Shown here one piece after another: positions 1 through 10,135 of a DNA stretch of 64,000 bases; position 1 is the stretch's first letter; each line of letters opens with the position of its first letter. The translations under genes and the position numbers were made by a program. The DNA comes from Tolypeutes matacus. Lineage: Eukaryota > Chordata > Mammalia > Cingulata > Chlamyphoridae. Location of the stretch: the NCBI GenBank assembly GCA_026826555.1, contig JAKSZT010054396.1, positions 18,092,581 to 18,156,580 on the forward strand, given 5' to 3'. The notes under the pieces were generated by a model. It saw nothing but the letters and a program-made list of their open reading frames with translations. It was not told the DNA's origin and did no database searches.

Positions 1-52
1 GGCTGCTCTTTAACCAGAAGTCATGCTGGCTGTTTTAGTCTCCCCTGGGAAG

Positions 53-180
53 TTGTCAAAAATAGAGTCCCAGTTCCCACCCCTAGAAGTTCTGAAGAAG
101 AGTCTGGATGGGTTTCGGAAATCTGCATTTTCAATACTCCCTCTGGTGATTCTAGATGATCAGCCAGGATCAGGAACCAA
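53..180 (+). repeat. MER5A-like hAT DNA-transposon remnant
   Basis: The stretch resembles the middle and right part of MER5A: a C-rich 'CCCACCCC' segment, a 'TCTG..TGGG' segment, 'AATCTGCATTTTCAA' and a closing 'TGGTGATTCTAGATGAT'. MER5A is a short non-autonomous hAT-Charlie element found across placental mammals and long inactive. The copy is diverged and its ends are not exact. The assignment is from memory of the consensus. Confidence 0.5.
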
Positions 181-1820
181 TATATACTAAATTCATATCA
201 CTCAAAGAATACATTATAACCTTGCCTACAGGAAATAACAGTGACATTCTCAGAATCCCCACACTTGCAGCTTAACACATAACATATGGCACCTGGCACA
301 TTCATCATACGATCACCTTCCCCAGAGGTACCTGCCAGGTCACCTGCCATCCCCTTCAAGAAAAGCACAACTTTAAATAAACCCAGCCTTTTCTCTTCTC
401 AAAAGCATTACCCACATTCATTAGTGTGAAATAACCCAAAGATATTCTCCTATGAAAATGGCAAACCAAACTGAAATGACCAGACAAGGGATGAAACTGG
501 CCTTAGGATGGCCAGCCCAACAAGGCAGGTCTGCTGCACATGCGTGAACTAAGTTTACAATTCTGCTACTACTGTGTTCCTTAAAATAAACTCTGGAGGC
601 ACAAACATTATGTCTACATTAAACACAGACCACAGAAACCAAGTAAAGAAGGAAATGTCGGTGCATCCAAAAAAAAAAAGCAAAAAAAGTTCCTCGTTGT
701 AAACATTTAATGTTCAACATCAACCCTACTCAAATTGCACGTTAGCTGTCAAGAGTCAAAGCCATCAGCGCCAAATGTGACTACCCCCCCTCTTTCCCCC
801 ATTGCATCTCTCCACCCAATTTCTGAAATTCATTATACAAAATGCAAATCTACCAAGGAAAGGTAACCTTTGGAATGTAAAGGGAGAGAGGAAGGTAAAC
901 GTTCAAGAACATGGAGCTGCCCATCTTCCCTCTCCCACCCCACATGAATCCCAGTGATGGGTCCTACCCTCAGAGAAGCTCATTCTGCAGTGGGGGATAA
1001 CATGTTCACCAGTGTTTCCACAAAGGCTGGGTGATGCCTTCCATATATCCAGTCCCAGGGAACCAGACTATTACAACAGTGTCTGGAGGGCAACAGCAGG
1101 AATGAGTCCAAGGAAGAGCCTCCAAGGCTAGGACCCAATCACGTGTTCATAACTGGCAGGGAGGGTACTCCAGCAGAGGAGACAGTGCAGGTGTGGGTTG
1201 GGGGGAGGCACAGGCTCCCCGGAGAACCAGATTCCACAGGTGCTGTCTAGAGGGCAAAGGAGGGGCTGGGAGAGATCAAAAAGGGATAATCTGACTAGCT
1301 TTATGGGAGAGAGAGATTCTCTCTGATGAATAAAATAGGGAAGCCAAAAGGAGGCAGGGTCTGTGGGGCCACGAAGGCTATGCTGGAGAAAGTATCGAAG
1401 GTGGGTTTCTGCCTCTGGAATAGGCCCTAAAGGATTGGCTCAGACTTGTAATTTGGCCACATTAAAAATGAAAAGGAGAGAAAGAGATTGTCAGACCTAG
1501 AGAGCCAAGCCTTGTTTTGTGAGTGTAACAGGAAAGTCTTTTGAAAAGTTAGGATAAAGCACCAAAAAATAAAACAAACGTTCAACAGCAAAACATGCTG
1601 TGAATCCAATTCCAGGATGGAAAACACACAGAAGAAACACCTGCGCAGACAGACTGACACCCATTATACCAAAAGTCCCCAAGTAATCTGGAAACCTAAG
1701 ATTCCCCTCCTTGCCAACTGCTCTGCTGATCCAACTTCCAGTTCCCCCTAGAAAGTGAGCAGGGGCTGAGTTTGTTCTCTGGTATAACCCTAATGCCCAG
1801 AATAGAAAAAGGACTCAAAG
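181..1820. other. Unassigned intergenic or intronic sequence
   Basis: I recognise no gene and no repeat family here. Open frames are short and lack coding character. A short A-rich run near 669-688 and a C/T-rich patch near 785-800 are the only local features. It could be old, eroded repeat or intron. Confidence 0.5.
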
Positions 1821-2035
1821 CAGTGGTTCTCAACTGGGATAGCTCTGACTGCCAAAGGACATTTGGCAATGTCTCGGAGACATTTTTGGTTGTCACAACT
1901 GGATGAAGTGGGGGTGCTACTGGCATCTAATGGATAGAGGCCAGGGATGCTGGAAGACATCCTACAATACACAGAAGAGCCCCCATAATAAAGAATTATC
2001 TGGACCAGAAAGTCAGTTGTGTAGAGATTGAGAAA
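1821..2035 (+). repeat. MER20 DNA transposon
   Basis: Starts with the hAT-type terminus CAGTGGTTCTCAACTGGGAT and ends with the imperfect complementary TTGAGAAA. Inside are the typical MER20 blocks 'GGACATTTGGCAATGTCT', 'GAGACATTTTTGGTTGTCAC' and 'GGCCAGGGATGCT'. About 215 bp, close to the roughly 220 bp usual for the family. MER20 is a non-autonomous hAT-Charlie element, and some copies are known to serve as enhancers in placental mammals. Nothing here shows that this copy does so. Confidence 0.88.
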
Positions 2036-2612
2036 TTTAGTTAACTAACCATAAAATGCTAGTGGCAGCTGGCTCAGTATGCCTCGAGACAGGCACCTCA
2101 CCAGGCTTCCACAAGGCCAGGCCTACTGCAGAAGGGGGAGGGGCAGCTTATCTCACTTACCTCAGATCTGGCAAAGGTGGGCATGGCCAAGCCCTCCCCA
2201 TCTCTCACCCTGCTTTTTCCCCTCCACTGTCTGTTCCTGCTGTCTTCAAGTCCCATTGGGGGCTTACCACTCAGGAAGTGGAAGGGTACCTCAGAATGGA
2301 GCAATGTGAACGTATTAGAAGCTTGGCCAAGGAAAAGGAAGGCAAGCGAATCCCTTATGGACAGAACTTCTTTCTTATGCTACTGACCATAAATCTGAGT
2401 AGGCTCCATAAATGACCACCCCCACGCACACCCCAAGTCCCTGGCAGACACACAATATCCTAGCCTTCCTCTTCAGACCCGGAATTCCTATTGCCCATGG
2501 ACAAGCACAGTGGGGTATCATGCAAAAACCTCAAAATCAATATACACAAAACCTGAATGCCGCCCCTCACTGATACTGCCCACTGAAGCACCCAAGCTTA
2601 AAACCCCAGTGT
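2036..2612. other. Unassigned sequence before SINE
   Basis: No recognised repeat or gene. A 119-codon plus-strand frame runs through 2056-2415, but I recognise no domain and its first half is low-complexity, so I do not call it coding. The stretch ends in the left TSD of the following SINE (CCAGTGT, 2606-2612). Confidence 0.45.
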
Positions 2613-2733
2613 TGGGGGTCGGATGTAGCTCAACTGGTTGGGCATCCGTCTCCCATATGGAGGGACCCGGGTTCGATCCCCGGGACCTCCCGGTAAAAAA
2701 AAAAAAAAAAAAATGAAATTAAAAAAAAAAAAA
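2613..2733 (+). mobile_element. DAS-SINE, monomeric, short
   Basis: A tRNA-like head (GGATGTAGCTCAACTGGTTG, the A-box region) is followed by a perfect B box (GGTTCGATCCC) and then directly by a poly-A tail with one short interruption (2696-2733). The 7-bp TSD CCAGTGT lies at 2606-2612 and 2734-2740. The SINE body beyond the tRNA head is absent, so this copy is little more than tRNA head plus A tail. Mobilisation would be by L1. Confidence 0.9.
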
Positions 2734-2984
2734 CCAGTGTCCTAACAGATCCATTCTCCAAAAAGTTCTGTTGACTCTGCCTCTGAACCAGCCCCTTCTC
2801 TCCCCTCTCTATTCCTTTGGCCACCATTAGTCTATGCCCTATCATTTCTCACCCAAGTGATGGCAACACCTCCAGAGCAAAAAAAGAGATCAGAGAGGCA
2901 TGTTAAAAATGCAGACTTGTTGCCATTTTAACAAGCACAGCAAGTGAATGCAATCCAAATGCTTCCAGACCACACTTGTCCCAG

Positions 2985-3095
2985 TAAGCTTTGATATCTC
3001 AGCTTGTAGAGAGCAGGCACTGTGGTCACCTCTGTGTCCCAGCACTCACCACAAGGCATGGCCTTCCAAACACATGTCTGCCAGAGGAATGAAAA
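2985..3095 (+). repeat. L2 3'-end fragment
   Basis: The order 'AGAGCAGGCACTGTGGTCACC..TGTGTCCCAGCACTCACC' and a downstream 'GAATGAA' match the usual 3' end of L2 LINEs ('gggcagggac..tgtatccccagc..gaatgaa'). Diverged, ends approximate. Confidence 0.5.
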
Positions 3096-3424
3096 AATAC
3101 CACGAAAGCTGCACACCAAATGGAAACCACAGTGGAAAGATAGGACTGAATGAACAGCATGCTCCCAACAACTCCACACCCTTCAGTGACTCCAGGGATC
3201 TTACCAGGAGTGAGTTTAGGCAAATTCCTACACTTGAGCCATACTCTATTATCATTCAAAGAATTCAGCAGCAAGTCCAGGCTGAGGCATATCCTGATCT
3301 GGCAGGCCCTTCTCCATATTCCCTCTTCTCCTCCCATCATAGTGCCCTCCCTCCCAGGCCCCAGCCTCTCCCCAGATGCTGCCCACCTCCTCTCCCAGTC
3401 AGAGCCAAAGCACTAAGGCACACA

Positions 3425-3535
3425 CGGAGCTGCCAGACCAGATTGGAGGCCCCCAGAGAGCAGCAGTGGTTCCGTTCCTTTGTATCTTCCAAGGTATATG
3501 GTACAGGAGTTAATAAATGTTTGCTAAAATATTAA
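3425..3535 (+). repeat. L2 3'-end fragment
   Basis: Contains 'TTTGTATCTTCCAAGG' and a terminal 'GTTAATAAATGTTTGCTAAA', which fit the L2 3' tail ('..caataaatgtttgttgaa'). Old and diverged. Confidence 0.5.
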
Positions 3536-3924
3536 AATTAAATGGGGAAAGGAAAAGGAAGAAGGTGAAATATTTCAGGTTGCACATTTCCCCTACTTTA
3601 AGCCATGATACAAGTAGTTGCCAGCCCCACGTAAAGACAGGGAGGGAGCAAGTGAGGGGCACCTTCTCAGGCACTACACCACCAGCTTCTCCAGGGCTTT
3701 GGCCAGGCAGGGTCTTAAAACAAATTCCTCCACATAAATGCATCTGGCTGGGCTGTATTGTAGTAGAGATTTCCCCTGTATTGGGGAAAGGCCAATTCCC
3801 ACAACCAACTCTCCCCATCTTCTCCCTTTCAAGAGGCCTTAGAGAGAAACTGAAGACTAACACCATAAATAAAAGGCTGGTGATTTTTTTTTTTTTTTAA
3901 TGGGTAAAAATAAAAATTCTCACA
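3536..3924. other. Unassigned sequence with T-run
   Basis: No gene or repeat family recognised. It ends in a T12 run at 3887-3898. The run has no identifiable SINE head beside it. Confidence 0.4.
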
Positions 3925-4500
3925 ATACATACAAACATTTGCAAAATGATATATAAATATATATGTGTTTATGTGTATTTTCTTTCTATATTTTTATTTA
4001 TATATATATACACACACATATATTTTAAGAGGTGCTTAAATTACCCAAAATATTACACAGAACCCACTGGGATTCCCATGTTGCCCACCTCCCACACCTC
4101 CCACCCCATCCCACACAAACATCTCCCACAGTGTGGCCCACCACCATCAATGAACTTACACATCCTGGAGCCTTGCCACCAACCATAGACCACAGTTCAC
4201 ACTGTAGACCACACTCTCTCCCACTCAGTTCTGAGTGGTGTGTGCTGATTTAAAATGGCCTACATCCGTTGCCACAACAGTACTCAGGATAACCTCCAAC
4301 TCCCAAAGAAGCCCCTGTATTTCAACTGCTCATCCGCTCCCTACCCCAAAAGTGTCAAGTGGCCACTGGCTCCACCTCATTGTTATAATTTCTTGAATTG
4401 CTAGAATCACCATATGTGAGCAAGAGAATACCATCAAGTCCACTCTAGTCCATAGTTCTTCCCCCAATCCTGAGGGGACTGGGATGGTGATTTTAATACC
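3925..4500 (-). mobile_element. L1 3'-UTR-type fragment, minus strand
   Basis: Read on the minus strand this matches the block that follows L1 ORF2 at 18.40-18.62 kb. Both share 'GGATTGGGGGAAGAACTATGG', 'GTGGACTTGATGGTATTCTC' and 'GTGGCCACTTGACACTTTTG'. It is related more distantly to 11.9-12.2, 38.99-39.53 and 43.0-43.45 kb. The minus-strand 3' end lies in the A/T-rich stretch at 3925-4030 with short TA and CA runs. No coding part is attached, so it is a 5'-truncated insertion of L1 3' UTR. Confidence 0.7.
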
Positions 4501-5126
4501 TCTCAACAGCTCAAACTCAAGTTTGGGCTGAAGGCTTTACATGAATAATGATTTATTATATGTGGCCCAGTAAGTTCTCTCCAAACACAACGGTCGCAGG
4601 CTAAATGCTGTAACTATTACTAAAAGCAATGATGCAAAAGCAATAGGCCAAGGGGAACCTATAGAAGGAAGGAAGGCTGAGACTCCCTACCCTGCTGTAC
4701 CACAACTTTCATGAAGTTTAATTAAACCCAGGGAGGACTTAACCCATATGGAATTGTTAACACCACTTAAACAACTGACAACCTATGGAAGGAGATGAAT
4801 GCCAAAGCAGGGAGATTAACTCCCCAAACCCCACACTAATTAACTGAGACCAACCATACACTATTGTCTCCTAGTCCTCTTGGGAAATGTCTCTTACAAT
4901 ATCCAACTCTCTCCTATAAAAATCCACCCAGCCTCTGTGATGCTAAGGAGGGCTGGTCTTGTGATTGGATCCCAGTGAAGTCAATGCACTGAGGCTACTC
5001 CAAGGCAAGGCCATGTGTCCCCACGAGGAAAAGGGACTTTTCAGGCTACCATACTGGAAACACATTCTAGTCAGTTAGCTGAGAGCACAGAAAACTTTCC
5101 AGAGATCATCAGCAGTCAGTCTGTCC
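4501..5126. other. Unassigned sequence
   Basis: No recognised gene or repeat. Short open frames only. Confidence 0.45.
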
Positions 5127-5300
5127 CAGGGGGTGTAGATCCCTGGCTGCACATTAGAATTACCTGGGGAGCTTTAAAAAGAAAAAATTGGGATGCTTGA
5201 GGCCCAGCCACATTATCTCAGATTAAACTGGTGTGGGATGGGGCGCAGCACTGGTGCGGTTTAAAAGCTCCCTGGTGAGTCTAATGAGCAGTTAAAATTA
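5127..5300 (+). repeat. MER5/MER3-type hAT MITE
   Basis: 'CCCTGGCTGCACATTAGAAT' followed by 'ACCTGGGGAGCTTTAAAAA', then an inverted counterpart 'TTTAAAAGCTCCCTGGTGAG' about 110 bp later. These complementary ends are what a palindromic hAT-derived MITE leaves. The exact family name is uncertain. Confidence 0.65.
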
Positions 5301-5977
5301 AGACTCATTGTTTGTCCCCAGGTAGAAGCAGCTGAAGGAGCACAAGAGCAGGCTGCTGAATATGGCTAGTCCCAAGACAGGCTCTCTTCCCTCTGCTGCC
5401 CCCAGAGTCCCTCCTGCAGACCCCACTCGCTGAAGACAGACCCAAGTGCCACCCCATCTAGGCAGCAGGGTTCCAAGTCTGAGCTTCTAACTATTTAGCT
5501 GGGGGGGGGGGGGAATCTAGTTAAAATTAACATCGAGATCAGCCTTCCCAGAGAGGCAAAGTTACCAAATGAAAGCAGAGAGACAATTAAAGCCGTGAAT
5601 TTGATCTTTGAAAAGTCAATTTCATCAGTACAAATGGGGAATGCCTGATTTTTCCCCCACAATTTTATTTAGTTTTCAGTAAGTTTAAACCCTTGAAGTA
5701 TACAGCATCCCACGGATTCAGTGTCCACAGGCCTTAGGAAGGTTGCTTCAGAATTGGCACGAACCGGGCCACTAATTCCAGGGGCACAAGCTACCTTTCC
5801 CCAGGGTACCCTGGTTTCGTCAGTTTGCAGCCAAGAGTCACTGCGATGTTTTTTGCTTTGTACACGTGAGTACACCTCATGCCCAAAGCGAATTGTTTCA
5901 TCTCAGGCATAAACACCCTTACTTTTAAGAAGAGCTGTATGCTCCCTCTGGTTCTGGAGACCCCACTTATAGCCAGC
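5301..5977. other. Unassigned sequence with G13 run
   Basis: No gene recognised. The run of 13 G at 5501-5513 is a simple repeat. The stretch ends in the left TSD of the L1 that follows. Confidence 0.45.
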
Positions 5978-5990
5978 AAAAATGACAGAC

Positions 5991-7021
5991 TACATGGTTT
6001 CTTGGACCTCACACCCAAAGCACGTGCAACAAAAGAAAAAGTAGATAAATAGGACCTCCTCAAAATTAAACACTTTTACACCTCACAGGACTTTGTCAGA
6101 AGGGTGAAAAGGCAGCCAACTCAATGGGAAAAAATATTTGGAAATCACATATCTGATAAGGGTTTAATATCCAGGATATATAAAGGGATGTTACAACTCA
6201 ACAATAAAAAGACAAATGACCCAATTAAAAAATGGGCCAAAGACATGAATAGACATTTCTCCGAAGAAGAAATACAAATGGCAAAAAAACACATGAAGAA
6301 ATGCTCAACATCACTCATGATTAGGAAAATGCAAATCAAAACTACAATGAGATATCATTTCACACCTATCAGAATGGCCACTATTAAAAAGACAGAGAAC
6401 TACAAGTGTTGGAGAGGATGTGGAGAGATAGGAACACTTCTTCACTGTTGGTGGGAATGCAGGATGGTACAACCACTATGGAGGACTGTTTGGCAGTTCC
6501 TAAAGAAGTTGAATATAGACTTGCCATGTGACCCTGCAATACCACTACTGGGTATATACCCAGAAGAACTGAGAGCAGTGACATGAACAGACATCTGCAC
6601 GCCGATGTTCATAGCCACATTATTCACCATTGCCAAAAGCTGGAAATAACCCAGGTGTCCATCAACAGAAGAGTGGATAAACAAACTGTGGTCTATTCAC
6701 ACGATGGAATATTATGCAGCTGTAAGAAGAAATGAAGTCATAAAGCATATAGTAACATGGATGAACCTGGAGGACATTATGTTGAGTGAAGCAAGCCAGA
6801 CACAAAAGGACAAATACTGTATGAATGTATTACTATGAACCAAATATATTGTGTAATATATTGTTTGATTAAAAAAAAAAAAAATTTGCATGTATCCATT
6901 ACATTTAATTGAGAAATGTATATATTTATTCATCTGTGTTTACTTTTTAGTTTGTAATTGTTTACATTTTCAATTATTAAATGTACAAAATAAAGTTAAA
7001 AAAAAAATCACTTAAAAAAAA
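5991..7021 (+). mobile_element. L1 LINE, 5'-truncated (copy 1)
   Basis: About 1.03 kb of L1 flanked by a 13-bp TSD (AAAAATGACAGAC at 5978-5990 and 7022-7034), a clean signature of target-primed reverse transcription. It holds the last part of ORF2, a short 3' UTR and an A-rich tail. The final block, 6890-7000, is repeated at 18.79-18.91 kb. Compared with the copy at 17.7-18.9 kb it lacks about 0.75 kb of 3' UTR between the A-rich run near 6872 and this terminal block. The TSD is still exact, so the insertion is comparatively young. Confidence 0.93.
6104..6586 (+). pseudogene. L1 ORF2 C-terminal remnant
   Basis: 160-codon frame matching the C-terminal segment of L1 ORF2p. It runs from '[20 protein letters not shown]' through '[17 protein letters not shown]'-like residues to the cysteine-bearing '[20 protein letters not shown]' block and '[15 protein letters not shown]'. 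The frame ends at TGA (6584-6586), where the copies at 17.7 and 58.9 kb have CGA. The homologous protein continues past this point, so this is probably a CpG-decay stop rather than the true end. No endonuclease or reverse transcriptase is present, so the copy is inactive. Confidence 0.88.
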
Positions 7022-7034
7022 AAAAATGACAGAC

Positions 7035-7195
7035 CACAGCCTTCAGGACACATTTGCTATTTTAGAAGTCTTGTTCCTAGCAGGTCTCCACAGGCTCCGA
7101 GACGGTAGAAAAAGAAAAGGAAATACCTGATTTTTACTGAAAAAAAAAACATGGTTTTAGATGACTACCCATTCGTATTTATTTTTCCTTTTTCC
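7035..7195. other. Short unassigned spacer
   Basis: Sequence between the L1 right TSD and the next SINE. Nothing recognised apart from an A9 run near 7141. Confidence 0.4.
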
Positions 7196-7290
7196 TCTTT
7201 TTTTTTTTGAGTACCAGGGCCTGAGATTGAACCTAGGACCTCATATATGGGAAACCAGCACTCAACCACTGAGCCATTTCGGCTCCCGAG
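7196..7290 (-). mobile_element. DAS-SINE, minus strand, old copy
   Basis: T-run (7196-7209) followed by the reverse of a tRNA-like head: 'GAGCCATTTCGGCTCCC' at the right is the reversed element start, and 'GAGATTGAACCTAGGACCTC' is a mutated reversed B box. Monomeric, more diverged than most DAS copies here, without a clear TSD. Confidence 0.75.
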
Positions 7291-7301
7291 TTGGTTTATA
7301 C

Positions 7302-7431
7302 ATTTGTTTGCTTGTTGTTTATTTTTTGTTTGTTTGTTTTTAGGAGGCACCAGGGACCAAACCAGGGACCAAACCCGGGACCTCCCATGTGGGAAGCAGG
7401 CACTCAACTGCTTGAGCCACATCCGCTCCCC
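7302..7431 (-). mobile_element. DAS-SINE, minus strand
   Basis: Tail (7302-7342, G/T-rich, the reverse of an A/C tail), then 'AGGAGGCACCAGGGACC', the reversed B-box region and 'GAGCCACATCCGCTCCCC' at the element start. A 12-bp unit, CAGGGACCAAAC, is tandemly duplicated at 7351-7362 and 7363-7374 next to the B box. The preceding SINE has the same orientation, about 10 bp away. Confidence 0.85.
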
Positions 7432-7720
7432 AATGCATACACATTTATGGGGCACCTATTATAGGGACAAGGAGAACAACCAGAGACCATACCCTCCAGA
7501 TGACCTGTTTCATTTTTGTTTTTTCCAGATGACTTTTTAAGAGCTAATGTGATTCTGGGCTGCAGCAGGAACAACCTCCTCCTCCTCCTCATCCTCTTGG
7601 GAGAAGCCTGCCCCAGTCCACTCCACACCGGGCAGACCACATGGGGGCTTTAAGGGCAGCTGTCTGTGGGCTTTGTTTGTTTGAACTGTCTGGCTGTTAA
7701 CATTGGTTTTAAAGAACAGT
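7432..7720. other. Unassigned sequence
   Basis: No repeat recognised. A CTC-rich patch (7575-7592) is the only local feature. Confidence 0.4.
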
Positions 7721-7840
7721 GCCCAAGCTCCACCCTAACTCACTAAATCAGCACCTCAAAGGGTCCAGGTATCACCTGCAACTTACAAGTTTCCACAGGT
7801 GTTTCTGATGAGCCAGGGATGCGAACCATTGTCCAAAGGA
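7721..7840 (-). repeat. MER5A-like remnant
   Basis: 'CTCCACCCTAACTCACTAAA' and 'CAGGTGTTTCTGATGAGCCAGGGATGCGAACCATTG' resemble a rearranged or diverged MER5A in reverse ('..GCATCAGAATCACCTGGG..GAGAACCACTG'). Low certainty. Confidence 0.45.
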
Positions 7841-8128
7841 TGGAACTAAGGAGGAGAAAAATCCAGAAACCACCCACTCAAGGAGAAACTGAAGATGGTT
7901 GGATAAAGGTGACTATATTGGTCCTGGATAAAAGAAGGTGTGAGGGATGGCAGGGCTTTGCAATGGATTAGGACCAGTGGTAGACAATATTGAGAGGGCA
8001 TCAAATCTGAAGAGAAGGAATTCCTGGTACCTGCAATTCTGAGGCTCCCCTAACTCTGACTGCCATACTCAGAAATTCTTCAGAGTAAATGATCCAATGC
8101 TCTGACAATTAGAGGCAGAGACAAATAC
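7841..8128. other. Unassigned sequence
   Basis: Nothing recognised. It leads into a perfect inverted repeat. Confidence 0.4.
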
Positions 8129-8175
8129 TGTAACAGTAGAAACTGCAATTTTAAATTGCAGTTTCTACTGTTACA
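8129..8175. repeat. Perfect 47-bp palindrome (23-bp arms)
   Basis: The left arm 8129-8151 is the exact reverse complement of the right arm 8153-8175, with a single T (8152) at the centre. The left arm begins TGTAACAGTAG and ends TGCAATTT. There are no mismatches in 23 pairs. It is not part of any repeat family I recognise. As RNA it would be a hairpin with essentially no loop. The DNA could form a cruciform. It might also be a small fold-back replication product. Confidence 0.97.
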
Positions 8176-8520
8176 ACTAACTACTCTCAATTTTCAGGAC
8201 AAGAAACAATCTGAAGTCATGCACCCATTTTTTTTTTTTTAATGGAGGAGTTCTATAATTTGTGAACATGTATCACAGGAAACCAGGTTAACTTCTTCTG
8301 CTTCATCCATGGAAACACTGTATTTTCCACCACATTGGCAACTCAGTGACAAACAGTGACCATCATAATTCACGGGATACAGTGAAGGCAATTCTCAGAC
8401 AGAAATTTATAGCTGTGAATGCCTGCATCCAGCTTCGCGGCTGCCAGACAGAGCCGCCGGCTGCCAGCCCCGGGCCAAGGAGGGCGGTTCACCAGCCACA
8501 GAGCTTGGCCCATGCACCCA
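8176..8520. other. Unassigned sequence
   Basis: No gene recognised. T12 run at 8229-8240. A mildly GC-rich patch lies at 8435-8510. Confidence 0.4.
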
Positions 8521-8643
8521 TTTTGTTTTGTTTTGTTTTGTTTTGTTTGTTTGTTTGTTTTTACCAGGAGGTCCCAGGGATCGAACCCGGGTCCCTCCAT
8601 ATGGGAGATGGACGCCCAACCATTTGAGCCACATACGTCCCCT
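8521..8643 (-). mobile_element. DAS-SINE, minus strand, monomeric
   Basis: Tail of TTTTG units (8521-8562, the reverse of a CAAAA-rich tail), then 'ACCAGGAGGTCCCAGGGATC', the reversed perfect B box (GATCGAACCC) and 'GAGCCACATACGTCCCC' at the head. Flanking 'GCACCCATTTT' (left) and 'GCACCCGTTTTT' (right) form a near-perfect TSD. Confidence 0.92.
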
Positions 8644-9342
8644 TTGCACCCGTTTTTAATGTAAAATATCTTATAGGTAAGTCTGATATAAAGAATGATT
8701 CCCAAGAACCTTCCCTAACCACAGTGATCACTCCCTCTTTTAAAACTACCATTAGCAACCCATTTTCCCATACAACCTAATGTTATTTGCCTTCATGTGC
8801 AGGTATAGGGATAGATGTACACGTTAACCTCACCAACCAGCAAGGTGGCACTTTACACCTCTTTCTATGCTCAGAAAATAACCAAGCAGGATATTCCACA
8901 CATAGGGGTGCTCAAATAATGTGTTCTGAGTGACCAACTAATGTACATTCAACTAATTTTTTAATGCCAGGACTGCTTAACCATTATGATCCAAAGTGAC
9001 ATGAAATTCTATTGAAATTTTTTATTCAACTCAAGCTTAAAGCACTATAGAATTGCCTATTTAAAAAGAAAAAGAAAACATTTAATAGATTTTAAATACA
9101 TTTCTATTCATTGGTAGTGCGCTTCCGATGGCCCCACCACTCCACTGTGCGACCTCACTGCTTTGAGCATGTCGGCTATGAAGTGAGTCAATGTTTTGAA
9201 TTTCTGAGTTTTATAAAGCTGATTGGTTTTATTGTTCTTTAATTGGGAGATTAATATAAAAAGTCAGAATGAAGCAAAATTGGATCAACAATCTTCAGGA
9301 GCCGAGGCAGAGGCGCAGCTTGCAGGAAATAAACCTGCTAAG
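8644..9342. other. Unassigned sequence
   Basis: No gene or repeat family recognised across about 700 bp. Confidence 0.45.
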
Positions 9343-9347
9343 GAGTC

Positions 9348-9859
9348 TGTATTAGTCAGCCAAAGGGGTGCTAATGTAAAATACCAAAAATGGGTTGGTC
9401 TTTATAAAGGGTATTTATTTGGGGTAGACGTCCACAGATACCAGGCCATAAAGCATTAAGTTTCTTCTCTCACCACAGTCCATTGCCACGTGTTAGAGCA
9501 AGACAGCTGCTGGCGTTTGCCAGGGTTCAGGCTTCTGGGGTTCCTCTCTTCCCGGGGCTGTGTTTCTCTCCGGGCTTAGCTCCTGTTTCCTCCACCAGGT
9601 CAGCTGTAGACGATTAGGTGAACGAACGTCTTGCTTCTCTTCCCCTGGGGCCTTCTTTCCAACAGCAAAACTGCTTCTCAAAAGACTGCTTCTACTATCC
9701 TTTGCCTTGCCTTTTATATTCGATTCCCCACCCACCAAGGGGTGGGGCTCAACACCCTAATCCTAACCTAATCATGCCCAGATTAACAGATCAGTTTACA
9801 AGCATGATCCAATTAGATTTTTGGAATTCATAATTGCATCAAATTCCCCAACGGTCACA
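9348..9859 (-). mobile_element. Solo LTR of an ERV, minus strand
   Basis: A 512-bp element with exact 5-bp TSD GAGTC (9343-9347 and 9860-9864). On the minus strand it starts TGTGACCG and ends ACTAATACA, giving the TG..CA ends of an LTR. A TATAAAAG box lies at 9711-9718 (minus), and an AATAAA signal at 9414-9419 (minus) precedes the end by about 65 bp. No internal retroviral region is next to it, so it is a solo LTR left by LTR-LTR recombination. A close relative is at 61853-62404 and a more distant one at 26637-27237. Confidence 0.93.
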
Positions 9860-9864
9860 GAGTC

Positions 9865-10135
9865 CCTTGGGCCATCAGGAAATAAAGAATGCAGACTTCT
9901 TCCTAGAACAGAGAAAGCTTTATAGAAAAGGATGCTCTCTGACACTTGCCACTGGAGGACCCTGTATTAAGATCACGAGGGTGCTCCTATGGTTTGGTAT
10001 TTGTAAGTGGCCAGTTCTGCTCCATAATATATGCAGGCCACTGAGGAAGACCCCAAAAGCATCACTCTTTCCAGAACTCCTGGCACCACCAGCTTCCCTA
10101 TGGCCTACAAGCCAGTTTCAGATACACAAAGGTCT
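9865..10135. other. Unassigned sequence
   Basis: A 115-codon plus-strand frame (9834-10181) starts inside the LTR and continues here, but it shows no domain and I do not call it coding. Confidence 0.4.

Noticed and set aside
2056..2415. 119-codon frame as a possible exon or gene
   Set aside because: No recognisable domain, no clear splice signals around the whole frame and a low-complexity first half.
2613..2695. tRNA gene
   Set aside because: The A and B boxes are present, but this is the head of a SINE with a poly-A tail and TSD. The same holds for every other tRNA-like match in the window.
3950..4020. TA/CA-rich stretch as a promoter
   Set aside because: It is the A/T-rich 3' end of a minus-strand L1 3'-UTR fragment, not a promoter.
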